A stretch of DNA of 64,000 nucleotides from Streptomyces avermitilis MA-4680 = NBRC 14893 (GCF_000009765.2 NC_003155.5:4836001-4900000), one strand, 5' to 3'. Shown: positions 25,292 to 34,277, counted from the stretch's first letter. Notes: generated from the sequence alone by a model not told the origin. Numbers and translations: made by a program.

Positions 25292-26155
25292 TCAGCCGAG
25301 GCGGGCCGCCAGCGCGTAGAGCAGGCTCACGACTCCGGGCGGGCCGTCGACGACCAGGTCGGCCCGTTCGGCCAGTTCGGTGACCTCGGAGCTGCCGCTG
25401 CACACCAGCAGCCCCGGTACGCCGTCCGAGCGGAGTTTGTCGACGGCGGCGAAGGCGGGGAGGTCGCCGAGGTCGTCGCCGGCGTACATGACGGCCTCCG
25501 CGCCGGTCTCCCGCGCGTACTCCAGGAGGGCGACGCCCTTGTCCATGCCGGGCGGGCGCAGCTCCAGGACCATGCGGCCGGGTTCGACGATCAGACCGTG
25601 GCGGGTGGCGAGGTCGGTGAGGGGTTCGCGCAGGGCCTCGAAGGCGGCCTGGGGGTCGGTGGCGCGGCGGGTGTGCACGGCGACGGCCCGGCCCTTCTCC
25701 TCGATCCACGTGCCCTGCCAGGCGCCGATCCGATCGAGGAAGCCGGGGAGTTCCGCGCGGACGGCGGCGACGCCGGGGTGCGGGGCGGGGGCCTTGACGG
25801 TGCCGCTGACGGCGTCCCAGCGTTCGGCGCCGTAGTGGCCGAGGACGACGAGGTGCTCCAGGCCGGGGACGCCCGCGAAGCCGCCGTAGCGGACGGCGAC
25901 ACCCGCCGGGCGGCCGGTGATCACCGCGACGGAGGCGACCTTCGGGGCGAGGGCCGCGAGAGCGGGGACCGCGTCGGGGTGCGCGCGGGCCTGATCGGGG
26001 TCGGGGACGATCGGGGCGAGCGTCCCGTCGAAGTCGAAGGCGAGAACGGCCCGGCCGGGCCGGGCGAGGATGGCGTCGAGACCGTCGCGCCCGGCCGGGG
26101 TCGCGGGCGTCGGCAAAGAGTCCCTGGAGTCCGTGGAGTCCGTATGGCTGCCCAT
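25292..26155 (-). CDS. otsB: Trehalose-6-phosphate phosphatase
   Basis: A 287-residue HAD-superfamily phosphatase. It removes phosphate from trehalose-6-phosphate to release trehalose. Seen: the nucleophile motif AFDFDGTLAPIV, AVITGRP (motif II region), VLELRPPGMDKGVALL (motif III Lys region), and AVMYAGDDLGDLPAF (acidic motif IV). Convergent with otsA. ATG at 26155. Confidence 0.94.
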   Translation of the reverse strand: MGSHTDSTDSRDSLPTPATPAGRDGLDAILARPGRAVLAFDFDGTLAPIVPDPDQARAHPDAVPALAALAPKVASVAVITGRPAGVAVRYGGFAGVPGLEHLVVLGHYGAERWDAVSGTVKAPAPHPGVAAVRAELPGFLDRIGAWQGTWIEEKGRAVAVHTRRATDPQAAFEALREPLTDLATRHGLIVEPGRMVLELRPPGMDKGVALLEYARETGAEAVMYAGDDLGDLPAFAAVDKLRSDGVPGLLVCSGSSEVTELAERADLVVDGPPGVVSLLYALAARLG

Positions 26156-26256
26156 ACTCCGACCCTATCCGCGACGGGGCGCGCGCACGCATGGCTCACG
26201 CGCGCCCTCATGGCTCAGGGACCTCACGGGGCACGGATGCGCCGGGGCCCCTGTCG

Positions 26257-26493
26257 TCAGCGCTCCGCGCGGCGGTTCTCGCGGACGCGGCGCAGGCGGT
26301 TGACCGTCACCGGGTCGTGGGCGAGGGCGCGGGGGTCGTCCAGGAGGGCGTTGAGCAGCTGGTAGTACCTGACCGGTACCAGGCCCAGCTGCTCGCGTAT
26401 CGCCCGCTCCTTGGCGCCGGGGCCGCCGAAGCTCCGGCGCTCAAGGGCGAGGACGGCCTGTTCCCGCGGGCTGAGCTCTTCCATGGACGACAT
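26257..26493 (-). CDS. DUF3263 domain protein
   Basis: A 78-residue basic, helical protein (LSPREQAVLALERRSF, then VRYYQLLNALLDDP and VNRLRRVRENRRAER). This is the small actinobacterial DUF3263 family, predicted to have a sigma-like helix-turn-helix, so a DNA-binding role is possible. I choose ATG 26493; a TTG three codons upstream has no better ribosome site. Confidence 0.85.
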   Translation of the reverse strand: MSSMEELSPREQAVLALERRSFGGPGAKERAIREQLGLVPVRYYQLLNALLDDPRALAHDPVTVNRLRRVRENRRAER

Positions 26494-26583
26494 GACTGCC
26501 AAGGTAACGGCCGGGACCGACAGGCCCCCCGGCGGCGGGGCCCGCGCCCGGGCTCCGGCGGTCGTCCACTCCGCGGTGTCCGA

Positions 26584-27861
26584 CTACTCCGCGATGTCCG
26601 ACGTGTCCGCCGCGTCCGCCGTGCGCTGGAGCTGCCCCAGGATCGCCGCCGGGTTGCCGCTCGGGCTCACGGCCTTGCCGATCTGCTTCTTGATGTCGGC
26701 ACTGACGCTCGCCCAGGACGTCTTGCCGACCGGGTACAGCTGGGAGGTCGGGAGTTCCTCCAGGAAGGGACCCATGTCGGCGTCGTCCTTGTCCGCGGCC
26801 ATCGCCTCCGACGCCGAGTTGGTGACCGGCAGCAGGTCGTACTCGTGGGAGAAGGCGAGCACGTTCTTCTCGTTGTAGACGAAGTCGAGGAAGTCGCCGA
26901 TCTGCTGCTTGTGGCCGTTCTTGCGGAACGCCGTCATCCAGTCGGCGACGCCCATCGTGGCCTTGGGCCCGCTGTCGACCCCGGGCATCGGCACCATGCC
27001 GAACTTCACGCCCTTCTTCGCGGCCATCTTCATCAGCGTCGGATGGCCGCTCAGCATGCCGACCTCGCCCCGCGTGAACGCGGCGAACGCGGCCGCCCGG
27101 TTCAGCTTCGCCGGCGCGGTCGGGCCGGTGAGGCCCTTCCCCACCAGCTCGTCCTTCAGCCAGGCGAACGTGGCGACGTTCTGCGCGGAGTCGAGGTTGT
27201 AGGTGCCGACACTGCTCAGATAGCCGTCGCCGCCGCTCAGCAGCCACTGCATCGTCTCGGCCTGCGCCTCTTCCGGCCCGAGCGGCAGCGCGTACGGGGT
27301 CTTGACGCCGGCCGCCTTGAGCGCCTTCGCGTCGGCGGCCAGCTCGTCCCAGGTCTTCGGCGCGCCGGTGATGCCCGCCTGGGCGAAGAGCTTCTTGTTG
27401 TAGAAGAGCAGGCGCGTGGACGCCGCGAACGGCATGCCGTACTGCACCCGGTTCAGCTGCCCGGCGGTGCTCAGTTCCGAGACGAAGTCGGCCTGGACGG
27501 GGATGGAGAGCACGTCGTCGGCGGTGTACAGCTTGCCGGCGGCCGCGTAGTCCGCGTACGCCCCGATCTGCGCCATGTCGGGCGCCTTGCCGGCCGCGAC
27601 CATCTCCTTGACCTTGCGGTCGACGTCGTTCCACGAGTAGACGCTGACCTCGACCTTGATGCCGGGGTGCTTCGCCTCGTACTCCTTGACCAGCGTGTCC
27701 CAGTACTTCTGGGAGCTGTTCGCCGACGAGTCGCCGTAATCCGCGGCCACCAGCTTCAGGGTCACGTCGCCGGAGTCCTCCGAGCTGCCGCAGCCCGCGA
27801 GTGTCGCTGTCATACCCAGTGCCGACAACACCGCGATCAAACCTGTCGTACGCCGCTGCAC
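26584..27861 (-). CDS. Sugar ABC transporter substrate-binding lipoprotein
   Basis: A 425-residue family-1 extracellular solute-binding protein. Seen: signal peptide with lipobox LAGC, then the two-lobed fold with YEAKHPGIKVEV, APDMAQIGAYADYA, GMPFAASTRLLFYNKKLF, PKTWDELAADAKAL and FTRGEVGMLSGHP. Ligand is not predictable from sequence; location opposite nagK-nagA with shared DasR-type operators suggests an amino sugar or chito-oligosaccharide. No permease genes are adjacent, so its membrane partners are elsewhere; MsiK (51.1 kb) may be the ATPase. GTG start at 27861. Confidence 0.9.
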   Translation of the reverse strand: MQRRTTGLIAVLSALGMTATLAGCGSSEDSGDVTLKLVAADYGDSSANSSQKYWDTLVKEYEAKHPGIKVEVSVYSWNDVDRKVKEMVAAGKAPDMAQIGAYADYAAAGKLYTADDVLSIPVQADFVSELSTAGQLNRVQYGMPFAASTRLLFYNKKLFAQAGITGAPKTWDELAADAKALKAAGVKTPYALPLGPEEAQAETMQWLLSGGDGYLSSVGTYNLDSAQNVATFAWLKDELVGKGLTGPTAPAKLNRAAAFAAFTRGEVGMLSGHPTLMKMAAKKGVKFGMVPMPGVDSGPKATMGVADWMTAFRKNGHKQQIGDFLDFVYNEKNVLAFSHEYDLLPVTNSASEAMAADKDDADMGPFLEELPTSQLYPVGKTSWASVSADIKKQIGKAVSPSGNPAAILGQLQRTADAADTSDIAE

Positions 27862-27911
27862 TTGCTCTTGCCCCAAACCCTGGTGTCTCACATGCCGATA
27901 CAAATCAGCTA

Positions 27912-27945
27912 TAAGGTCTACACCACGTAAGTGGACTAGACCTCT
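27912..27945. promoter_or_regulatory. Two DasR-responsive elements (dre) between the binding protein and nagK
   Basis: Site A (27912-27927) is taaggtctacaccacg and site B (27930-27945) is agtggactagacctct. Against the dre consensus ACTGGTCTAGACCACT they match 11 and 13 of 16 positions. Their centres are 18 bp apart. They lie 28 bp upstream of the nagK GTG and 51 bp upstream of the lipoprotein start, so DasR could control both. DasR is the GlcNAc-responsive GntR repressor of Streptomyces. Confidence 0.85.
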
Positions 27946-27972
27946 TCCGGGTCTACGCGCCACACTGTCCCC

Positions 27973-28917
27973 GTGAGACATGTCATCGCCCTCGATGTGG
28001 GCGGCACCGGGATGAAGGCCGCCCTGGTCGGGGCCTCGGGCGAGCTGCTGCACCAGGCCCGCCGGGCGACCGGGCGGGAGCGCGGTCCGGACGCCGTGGT
28101 CGACACCGTCCTCGGCTTCGCGGCCGAACTGCGCGCGTACGGCGAGCGTCATCTCGGCGAACCCGCGGCCGCCGCCGGCGTCGCCGTCCCCGGCATCGTC
28201 GACGCCGGCCGCGGCCTCGCCGTCTACGCGGCGAACCTCGGCTGGAGCGACGTACCCATGCGCAAGCTCCTCGGCGAACGGCTGCACGGCGTCCCGGTCG
28301 CCCTCGGCCACGACGTGCGCACCGGCGGTCTCGCCGAGGGCCGGATCGGCGCGGGCCGGGGCACCGACCGCTTCCTGTTCGTGGCGCTGGGCACCGGCAT
28401 CGCGGGCGCCATCGGCATCGACGGCACGGTGGAGGCGGGCGCGCACGGCTTCGCGGGCGAGATCGGCCACATCGTCGTACGCCCCGGGGGGACTCCCTGT
28501 CCGTGCGGGCAGTACGGCTGCCTGGAGCGGTACGCCTCCGCCGCGGCGGTCAGCCAGGCCTGGGCACAGGCCTCCGGGAACCCGGACGCGGACGCGGCGA
28601 GCTGCGCGCAGGCCGTGGAGTCGGGCGACGAGCGCGCCGTACGGGTCTGGCGCCGGGCCGTGGACGCGCTCGCCGACGGGCTGGTCACCGCGCTCACCCT
28701 CCTGGACCCGCGCACCCTGATCATCGGTGGCGGGCTCGCCGAGGCGGGGGAAACCTTGTTCACACCGCTGCGCGCGGCCATGGAACGCCGCGTCACCTTC
28801 CAGAAGCTGCCGGCCCTCGTCCCCGCGGCCCTCGGGGACACGGCCGGATGTCTCGGCGCCGGGCTGCTCGCCTGGGACCTGCTCTCGACCCATGACTCTC
28901 CGGAGGTAACCGCCTGA
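27973..28917 (+). CDS. nagK: N-acetylglucosamine kinase, ROK family
   Basis: A 314-residue sugar kinase. Seen: ATP-binding ALDVGGTGMKAALVG, the catalytic region ALGHDVRTGGLAEG, the LGTGIAGAIGIDG phosphate loop, GEIGHIVV, and the ROK zinc signature CPCGQYGCLERY. It phosphorylates GlcNAc at C6, and the coupling to nagA (TGATG overlap) supports that substrate. GTG start lies just after the dre sites, consistent with a short or absent leader. Confidence 0.9.
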   Translation: MRHVIALDVGGTGMKAALVGASGELLHQARRATGRERGPDAVVDTVLGFAAELRAYGERHLGEPAAAAGVAVPGIVDAGRGLAVYAANLGWSDVPMRKLLGERLHGVPVALGHDVRTGGLAEGRIGAGRGTDRFLFVALGTGIAGAIGIDGTVEAGAHGFAGEIGHIVVRPGGTPCPCGQYGCLERYASAAAVSQAWAQASGNPDADAASCAQAVESGDERAVRVWRRAVDALADGLVTALTLLDPRTLIIGGGLAEAGETLFTPLRAAMERRVTFQKLPALVPAALGDTAGCLGAGLLAWDLLSTHDSPEVTA

Positions 28918-30062
28918 TGGCCACTAGCAACGTGCTCGCCGGTGCCCGGGTGGTGCTGCCCACGGGGATCGTGGACGGCGGCCGGGTGATCGTCGAGGGA
29001 ACGCGCATCGCGGGCGCCTCCTCCGAGGACGCCCCGGTCGTGGACCTGTCCGGCCACTGGCTGGTCCCGGGCTTCGTCGATCTGCACAACCACGGCGGCG
29101 GCGGCGCGTCCTTCACCTCGGGCACCGCCGAGGAGGTTCTCCGGGGCGTCCACACCCACCGCCTGCACGGCACCACCACCGTCGTCGCCTCCACCGTCAC
29201 CGGCGAGATGGACGTGCTGGCCCAGCGCGCGGGGCTGCTCTCCGAGCTGGCCGAGCAGGGCGACATCGCCGGCATCCACTTCGAGGGCCCGTTCATCTCG
29301 CCGTGCCGCAAGGGCGCCCACTCCGAGGAACTGCTGCGCGACCCGGACCCGGCCGAGGTCCGCAAGCTGATCGACGCGGCGCGCGGCAGGGCGAAGATGG
29401 TCACGCTGGCCACCGAACTGCCGGGCGGCATCGACTCCGTACGCCTGCTGGCCGAGCACGGGGTGATCGCCGCGATCGGGCACACGGACGCGACGTACGA
29501 GCAGACGGTGGAGGCCATCGACGCGGGTGCGACGGTCGCCACGCACCTGTTCAACGCGATGCCCGCGCTCGGCCACCGCACGCCGGGCCCGATCGCCGCC
29601 CTCCTGGAGGACGAGCGGATCACGGTCGAGCTGATCAACGACGGTACGCATCTGCACCCGGCCGCCCTCCAGCTGGCGTTCCATCACGCGGGCGCCGGCC
29701 GGGTCGCGTTCATCACGGACGCGATGGACGCGGCGGGCTTCGGCGACGGCCGCTATCTGCTCGGCCCGCTGGAGGTCGAGGTCAGTGAGGGCGTGGCGCG
29801 GCTGATGGAGGGCGGTTCGATCGCGGGCTCGACGCTCACGCTGGACCGCGCCCTCAAGCGGGCGGTCACCGTCGACGGGCTGCCGGTCGAGGACGCGGTG
29901 GCGGCCCTGTCCGCCAACCCGGCCAGGCTGCTCGGCGTGTACGACCAGGTGGGCTCGCTGGAGCCCGGCAAGGACGCCGACCTGGTGGTTCTTGACGCGG
30001 AGTTCACGCTCAAGGGCGTGATGCGCAAGGGCGAATGGGTGGTCGATCCCCAACTGGGGTGA
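28917..30062 (+). CDS. nagA: N-acetylglucosamine-6-phosphate deacetylase
   Basis: A 381-residue amidohydrolase producing glucosamine-6-phosphate and acetate. Seen: VPGFVDLHNHGGGG (metal-binding HxH region), IHFEGPFISPCRKGAH (metal Glu), GHTDATYEQ, ATHLFNAMPALGHRTPG, NDGTHLHPAALQ, and the catalytic Asp in FITDAMDAAGF. Together with MurQ upstream in the window, it takes MurNAc-derived GlcNAc-6-P toward fructose-6-phosphate. The deaminase nagB is not present here. Confidence 0.94.
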   Translation: MATSNVLAGARVVLPTGIVDGGRVIVEGTRIAGASSEDAPVVDLSGHWLVPGFVDLHNHGGGGASFTSGTAEEVLRGVHTHRLHGTTTVVASTVTGEMDVLAQRAGLLSELAEQGDIAGIHFEGPFISPCRKGAHSEELLRDPDPAEVRKLIDAARGRAKMVTLATELPGGIDSVRLLAEHGVIAAIGHTDATYEQTVEAIDAGATVATHLFNAMPALGHRTPGPIAALLEDERITVELINDGTHLHPAALQLAFHHAGAGRVAFITDAMDAAGFGDGRYLLGPLEVEVSEGVARLMEGGSIAGSTLTLDRALKRAVTVDGLPVEDAVAALSANPARLLGVYDQVGSLEPGKDADLVVLDAEFTLKGVMRKGEWVVDPQLG

Positions 30063-30206
30063 TTCATCCACTGGTTGAATGCGGCGGTCGGCCGGGGGAC
30101 TGGGCCGACCGCCGTCTCCTTTGGCATGATCGAGCCTCCGCAACCGCTGCCGACAGGCGCATCCTGAGAAACGGCTGCGCAGACGAACTTCGAGGGAGGT
30201 CGGCCG

Positions 30207-31136
30207 GTGATCCTCACGGTCACGCTGAACACCGCTCTCGACATCACCTATCGCGTACGGGCGTTGACGCCGCACGCCTCGCACCGGGTGACCGAGATGG
30301 CCGAACGGCCCGGCGGCAAGGGCCTGAACGTGGCCCGCGTGCTGGCCGCCCTCGGCCACGAGGTGACGGTGACGGGTTTCACGGGCGGGGCGACGGGCCG
30401 CGCCCTGCGGGAGCAGCTCGCGCACACGCCGGGGGTGGTGGACGCGCTCGTGCCGGTCGGCGGCGCGACCCGGCGCACGATAGCGGTGGTCGACGAGACG
30501 ACCGGTGACACGACTCAGCTCAACGAGCCGGGGCCGACCGTGACGCCCGCCGAGTGGGCCGCCTTCCAGGAGGCGTACGGGGAACTGCTGCGGTCCGCCT
30601 CGGCGGTGGCCCTGTGCGGCAGTCTGCCGCCGGGGGTGCCGGTGGGGGCGTACGCCGGTCTGGTCCGCGCCGCACGCGCGCAGGCGGTGCCCGTACTCCT
30701 GGACACCAGCGGCGAACCGCTGCGGCGCGGGGTGGCGGCGCGGCCCGACATCGTCAAACCGAACGCCGAGGAGCTGGCCGAACTCACCGGCTCGCACGAG
30801 CCGTGGCAGGCCACGCGCGACGCCCGACGTCGCGGGGCGAACACGGTGGTGGCTTCGCTGGGTGCCGAGGGCCTGCTGGCCGTGAACGCGGAGGGCCACT
30901 GGCGGGCCACCCCGCCGCACCGGGTCCGGGGCAATCCGACGGGGGCGGGCGACTCGGTGGTCGCGGGCCTGCTGTCGGGCCTGGTGGACCAGCTGCCGTG
31001 GCCCCGGCGCCTGGCCCGGGCGGTGGCCCTGTCCGCGGCGACGGTGCTGTCCCCGGTGGCGGGCGAGTTCGACCGCCGGACGTACGAGGAGCTCCTGGAC
31101 CGGGTCGCGGTGACGGGGGACGCCACCGCGGCGTAG
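30207..31136 (+). CDS. PfkB-family hexose phosphate kinase (1-phosphofructokinase-like)
   Basis: A 309-residue ribokinase-fold kinase. Seen: ILTVTLNTALDITYRV at the start, the sugar-binding RPGGKGLNVARVLAALG, ALCGSLPPGVP, VKPNAEELAELTG, and the catalytic GNPTGAGDSVVAGLL. This subfamily phosphorylates fructose-1-phosphate or tagatose-6-phosphate. It follows nagA by 144 bp, so it may belong to the amino-sugar unit, but could have its own promoter. GTG start with GAGGGAGG upstream. Confidence 0.85.
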   Translation: MILTVTLNTALDITYRVRALTPHASHRVTEMAERPGGKGLNVARVLAALGHEVTVTGFTGGATGRALREQLAHTPGVVDALVPVGGATRRTIAVVDETTGDTTQLNEPGPTVTPAEWAAFQEAYGELLRSASAVALCGSLPPGVPVGAYAGLVRAARAQAVPVLLDTSGEPLRRGVAARPDIVKPNAEELAELTGSHEPWQATRDARRRGANTVVASLGAEGLLAVNAEGHWRATPPHRVRGNPTGAGDSVVAGLLSGLVDQLPWPRRLARAVALSAATVLSPVAGEFDRRTYEELLDRVAVTGDATAA

Positions 31137-31209
31137 AACCGCCGGACCGCCGGAACCAACGGACCGCTGGAACCGCCGGCCGGGCCGTGGCCCGGCCTCC
31201 TGCGGCGGA

Positions 31210-32160
31210 CTAGTCCTTGACCTTGCCTGCCTTCAGCCACAGCTGGTCCAGGAGGATGTTGCACTTGTCGCCGTCCTGGCAGGAGATCGAGATCGTGTTG
31301 GTGCCCTTGGTGAGCGTGGGCCACGCGTAGGTCTTCATCCAGCCCTTCGCGGGGTCGGTGGCGCCCGTGAAGTTGCCCAGGTTCAGCTTGCTGCCGAACG
31401 TCTTGTTGTTGACCGTGACGGTCATCGACTGGTTCTCGCCGACGACGTTGTAACGCGCGAAGACGGTGTAGAGGCCGTCCTTGGGGATGCCGTTGACGGT
31501 CCAGGTGACCTGGGCGCCGACGGTGCTGAGACCCGACACGTAGATCCCGCCGTCGGCCTTGGCGCCCTCGACGTCCGACGCGGTCGTCGCGCCGCCGTCC
31601 AGCTTCAGCGCCTTGGCGTCGATGGTGGGCAGCTTGCCGGCCTCCGGCGACTTCTGGCCGGCCGACTTGCTCGGCTCCGCGCTCTGGGCGGCCGTGGGGG
31701 TCGAGCCCGCCTCGCTGCCGTTCTTGTCGTCGTCCGAGTCGCCGCCGACCATGACGACGGTGATGCCGATCACCACGGCGGCGACCACGGCGATCGCGCC
31801 GATCAGCAGCCCCTTGGTGTTGGGGCCCCGGCCCCGCCCGCCGCCCACCGGCGCCTGCCGGGAGGTGACCGCGCCGCCGGGCACGGTCTCGGGCGCCGCG
31901 TAGTGCGCGTTGGGCTGGCCGTACCCCGGCTGCTGCTGCCCGTAGGTCCCCTGCTGCGGGACCTGGCCGTACGCGGCGGTGGCGTTCTGCTGGCCGTACT
32001 GCCGCTCACCCACCGCCCGCACCCGGTTCACCGAACCCGGGTAGCCGTAACCGCCACCACCGCTGGGCGGGGTGGCTCCGTTGGCCTGACCATCGGCGTA
32101 GAGATAGCCGAACGGGTCGTCGTCCTCGGGCGTGCTCGCGCCGTTGTTGCCGGGCGTCAT
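31210..32160 (-). CDS. Membrane-anchored protein with CBM35/CBM6-like domain
   Basis: A 316-residue protein. Residues ~1-110 are a cytoplasmic low-complexity tail rich in Gly, Tyr, Gln and Pro; ~117-142 form one membrane span (GLLIGAIAVVAAVVIGITVVM); a Ser/Thr/Ala-rich stalk follows; ~180-316 is a beta-sandwich resembling carbohydrate-binding module family 35/6 (VTWTVNGIPKDGLYTVFARY, GTNTISISCQDGDKC, ILLDQLWLK). It probably displays a wall- or sugar-binding domain outside. It lies 117 bp downstream of cdgB on the same strand. Confidence 0.8.
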   Translation of the reverse strand: MTPGNNGASTPEDDDPFGYLYADGQANGATPPSGGGGYGYPGSVNRVRAVGERQYGQQNATAAYGQVPQQGTYGQQQPGYGQPNAHYAAPETVPGGAVTSRQAPVGGGRGRGPNTKGLLIGAIAVVAAVVIGITVVMVGGDSDDDKNGSEAGSTPTAAQSAEPSKSAGQKSPEAGKLPTIDAKALKLDGGATTASDVEGAKADGGIYVSGLSTVGAQVTWTVNGIPKDGLYTVFARYNVVGENQSMTVTVNNKTFGSKLNLGNFTGATDPAKGWMKTYAWPTLTKGTNTISISCQDGDKCNILLDQLWLKAGKVKD

Positions 32161-32277
32161 CCCTTGGTACTCCTCAGCGGTGCGGGTTCAGATGGGTGCG
32201 TGGATGAATGGCGAGCCTACCCGCTCCCAGGGGGTCAAACAGGTGGCCTTCACCTCATCAACCCACTGACCTGGTAC

Positions 32278-33984
32278 TTACCCCGCACGTCGATGCTGTT
32301 TGGGACGAGACCGTTTCTCCACGTACATCCGCTCGTCAGCGGATTTCAATACCTCGTCCGCCGTCATGCCGCAGTGTGCCCATCCGATGCCGAAGCTGGC
32401 GCCGACGCGCATCGTGCGGCCGTCGACCCGGACCGGCTGGATGATCTCGTTGCGCAGCCGCACCGCGAGGTCCTGGGCATCGGCCCGGCCGAGCCCGTCG
32501 GCGAGGACTACGAACTCGTCGCCGCCGAGCCGGGCGACCGTGTCCCCGTCCCGTACCGCCCCGCTCAGCCGTCTGGCGACCTCGATCAGCACGGCGTCGC
32601 CGGCGTTGTGCCCGAAGCGGTCGTTGATCGACTTGAAGCCGTCGAGGTCGCAGAAGAGGACCGCGAGCCCCTTGGTCCCGTCGTCGGTCTGCCCCTCGGG
32701 GGCGACGGTGTGGACGTGGTGGTCGAAGGCGTCGTACGGCCCCGGCCCCTGGGTGAAGTCGAACCCGTGTCCGTGCCCCGGCTGCTCTCCGTGTCCGCTC
32801 GTGTCGTACGCCGCCGGGTGCTCCGTCGTGTACTGGCCGTGCGCGTAGGCCGCGTCGAGGGACTCGACGGCGCCCAGCTCCGCGGACTGCGGGCGCCGGC
32901 ACAGGCGGGCGGAGAGGCGGGAGCGCAGCTCGGCGGAGTTCGGCAGCCCGGTGAGGGAGTCGTGGGAGGCGCGGTGGGCGAGCTGGAGCTCGCGGCGCTT
33001 GCGCTCCTCGATGTCCTCGACGTGCGTGAGCAGGAAGCGCGGACCGTCGGCGGCGTCCGCGACGACCGAGTTGCGCAGGGACACCCAGACGTAGGTGCCG
33101 TCGCGCCGCCCGAGCCGCAGCTCGGCCCGGCCGCCCTCGGCGGAGGTGCGCAGCAGGGTGCCGATGTCCTCGGGGTGGACGAGGTCGGAGAACGAGTAGC
33201 GGCGCATCGCCGAGGCGGGGCGGCCCAGGAGGCGGCACAGGGCGTCGTTGGTGCGCAGTATTCGCCCGTGCTGGTCGCCGCCCATCTCGGCGATGGCCAT
33301 GCCGGAGGGCGCGTACTCGAAGGCCTGCCGGAACGACTCCTCGCTGGCGCGCAGGGCCTGCTGCTCGCGCTCCAGCCGGACCAGGGCGCGCTGCATGTTC
33401 GCTCTGAGACGGGCGTTGCTGATCGCGATCGCGGCCTGGAACGCGTACATCTGGAGAGCCTCGCGCCCCCACGCGCCGGGCTTGCGGCCGTTGCGCGGCC
33501 GGTCGACGGAGAGCACGCCGATCAGCTCGCCGCACGAGGCGCCCTGGACGCCGGGGGTGTACATCGGCGCGAAGAGCCGGTCGGAGGGGTGCCACTCGTC
33601 CTCGAAGCGGGGCTCGGGGCCGTCGGTGTACCACTGCGGTACGTCGTCCTCGTCGAGGACCCAGCCCTCGGTATGCGGTATGAACCGCAGGTCGCCCCAG
33701 GCCTCACCCATGTCGAGGCGGCGGTCCCAGGAGACGCGGGAGCCGACGCGGCCGGTGATCAGTGCCTCGGCGGCGGAGTTGCCGGCGAAGGCGGCGACCA
33801 CGAGGTCGCCGTCCGGGCGTACGAGGTTGACACAGGCCAGCTCGTAGCCGAGGCCGTTGACCACGCCGTCGGCGACGGTCTGCAGCGTGTCCGCCAGGCT
33901 CCGCGCGGTGTTCATGTCCGCCATGACCTGATGCAGCTGCCGCAGGGTCGTAAGGCGGACGTACGGCTCCGACTCGGTCTCCAT
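32278..33984 (-). CDS. cdgB: GAF-PAS-GGDEF diguanylate cyclase CdgB
   Basis: A 568-residue cytosolic enzyme making cyclic di-GMP from GTP. Seen: a GAF domain (~15-175), a coiled helix, a PAS/PAC domain (~210-335), and a GGDEF domain (~395-560) with CDLDGFKSINDRFGHNAGD and an intact GGDEF. An RxxD inhibitory site (RDGD) sits five residues before GGDEF, so product inhibition is expected. No EAL domain follows. From memory this matches CdgB of S. coelicolor, a BldD target that affects development. The ATG at 33984 follows GAGGGGAGGGCGA. Confidence 0.93.
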   Translation of the reverse strand: METESEPYVRLTTLRQLHQVMADMNTARSLADTLQTVADGVVNGLGYELACVNLVRPDGDLVVAAFAGNSAAEALITGRVGSRVSWDRRLDMGEAWGDLRFIPHTEGWVLDEDDVPQWYTDGPEPRFEDEWHPSDRLFAPMYTPGVQGASCGELIGVLSVDRPRNGRKPGAWGREALQMYAFQAAIAISNARLRANMQRALVRLEREQQALRASEESFRQAFEYAPSGMAIAEMGGDQHGRILRTNDALCRLLGRPASAMRRYSFSDLVHPEDIGTLLRTSAEGGRAELRLGRRDGTYVWVSLRNSVVADAADGPRFLLTHVEDIEERKRRELQLAHRASHDSLTGLPNSAELRSRLSARLCRRPQSAELGAVESLDAAYAHGQYTTEHPAAYDTSGHGEQPGHGHGFDFTQGPGPYDAFDHHVHTVAPEGQTDDGTKGLAVLFCDLDGFKSINDRFGHNAGDAVLIEVARRLSGAVRDGDTVARLGGDEFVVLADGLGRADAQDLAVRLRNEIIQPVRVDGRTMRVGASFGIGWAHCGMTADEVLKSADERMYVEKRSRPKQHRRAG

Positions 33985-34106
33985 TCGCCCTCCCCTCGAG
34001 ACCTCGCAGCAACTCCAGGGACTCTTCGGCGTACTTCTCGCGTACTTCTGCGTTCTACGGTTCTCTCAGCGTCCCCGCCACTGAATCACAGCGCGCTCCC
34101 CACTCG

Positions 34107-34119
34107 GTACACAGGGTCA
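34107..34119. promoter_or_regulatory. Possible BldD box upstream of cdgB
   Basis: gtacacagggtca matches the published BldD pattern TNACNCWGNGTNA at every fixed position except the first. It lies 123-135 bp upstream of the cdgB start. Support is pattern plus the known BldD control of cdgB in S. coelicolor. Confidence 0.45.
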
Positions 34120-34134
34120 ACAAAATATGGCACC

Positions 34135-34150
34135 TGTGACTCAAGTCACA
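34135..34150. promoter_or_regulatory. Perfect CRP-type palindrome upstream of cdgB
   Basis: tgtgactcaagtcaca is an exact TGTGA-N6-TCACA site and also fits the Streptomyces Crp motif GTG-N6-GNCAC. It lies about 150 bp upstream of the cdgB start and 240 bp upstream of the flavin reductase. Confidence 0.65.
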
Positions 34151-34277
34151 GAAGAAGATGAACATTTGAGTAGAGTTTCTGCGTTTCCCTTGTGCGTTTA
34201 CTGAACACAATTCAGGTCTCTGTGCAGACCCTGTGACCATAAGCGTTCATACGTTTCCGTTCGCACATGATGACCTG

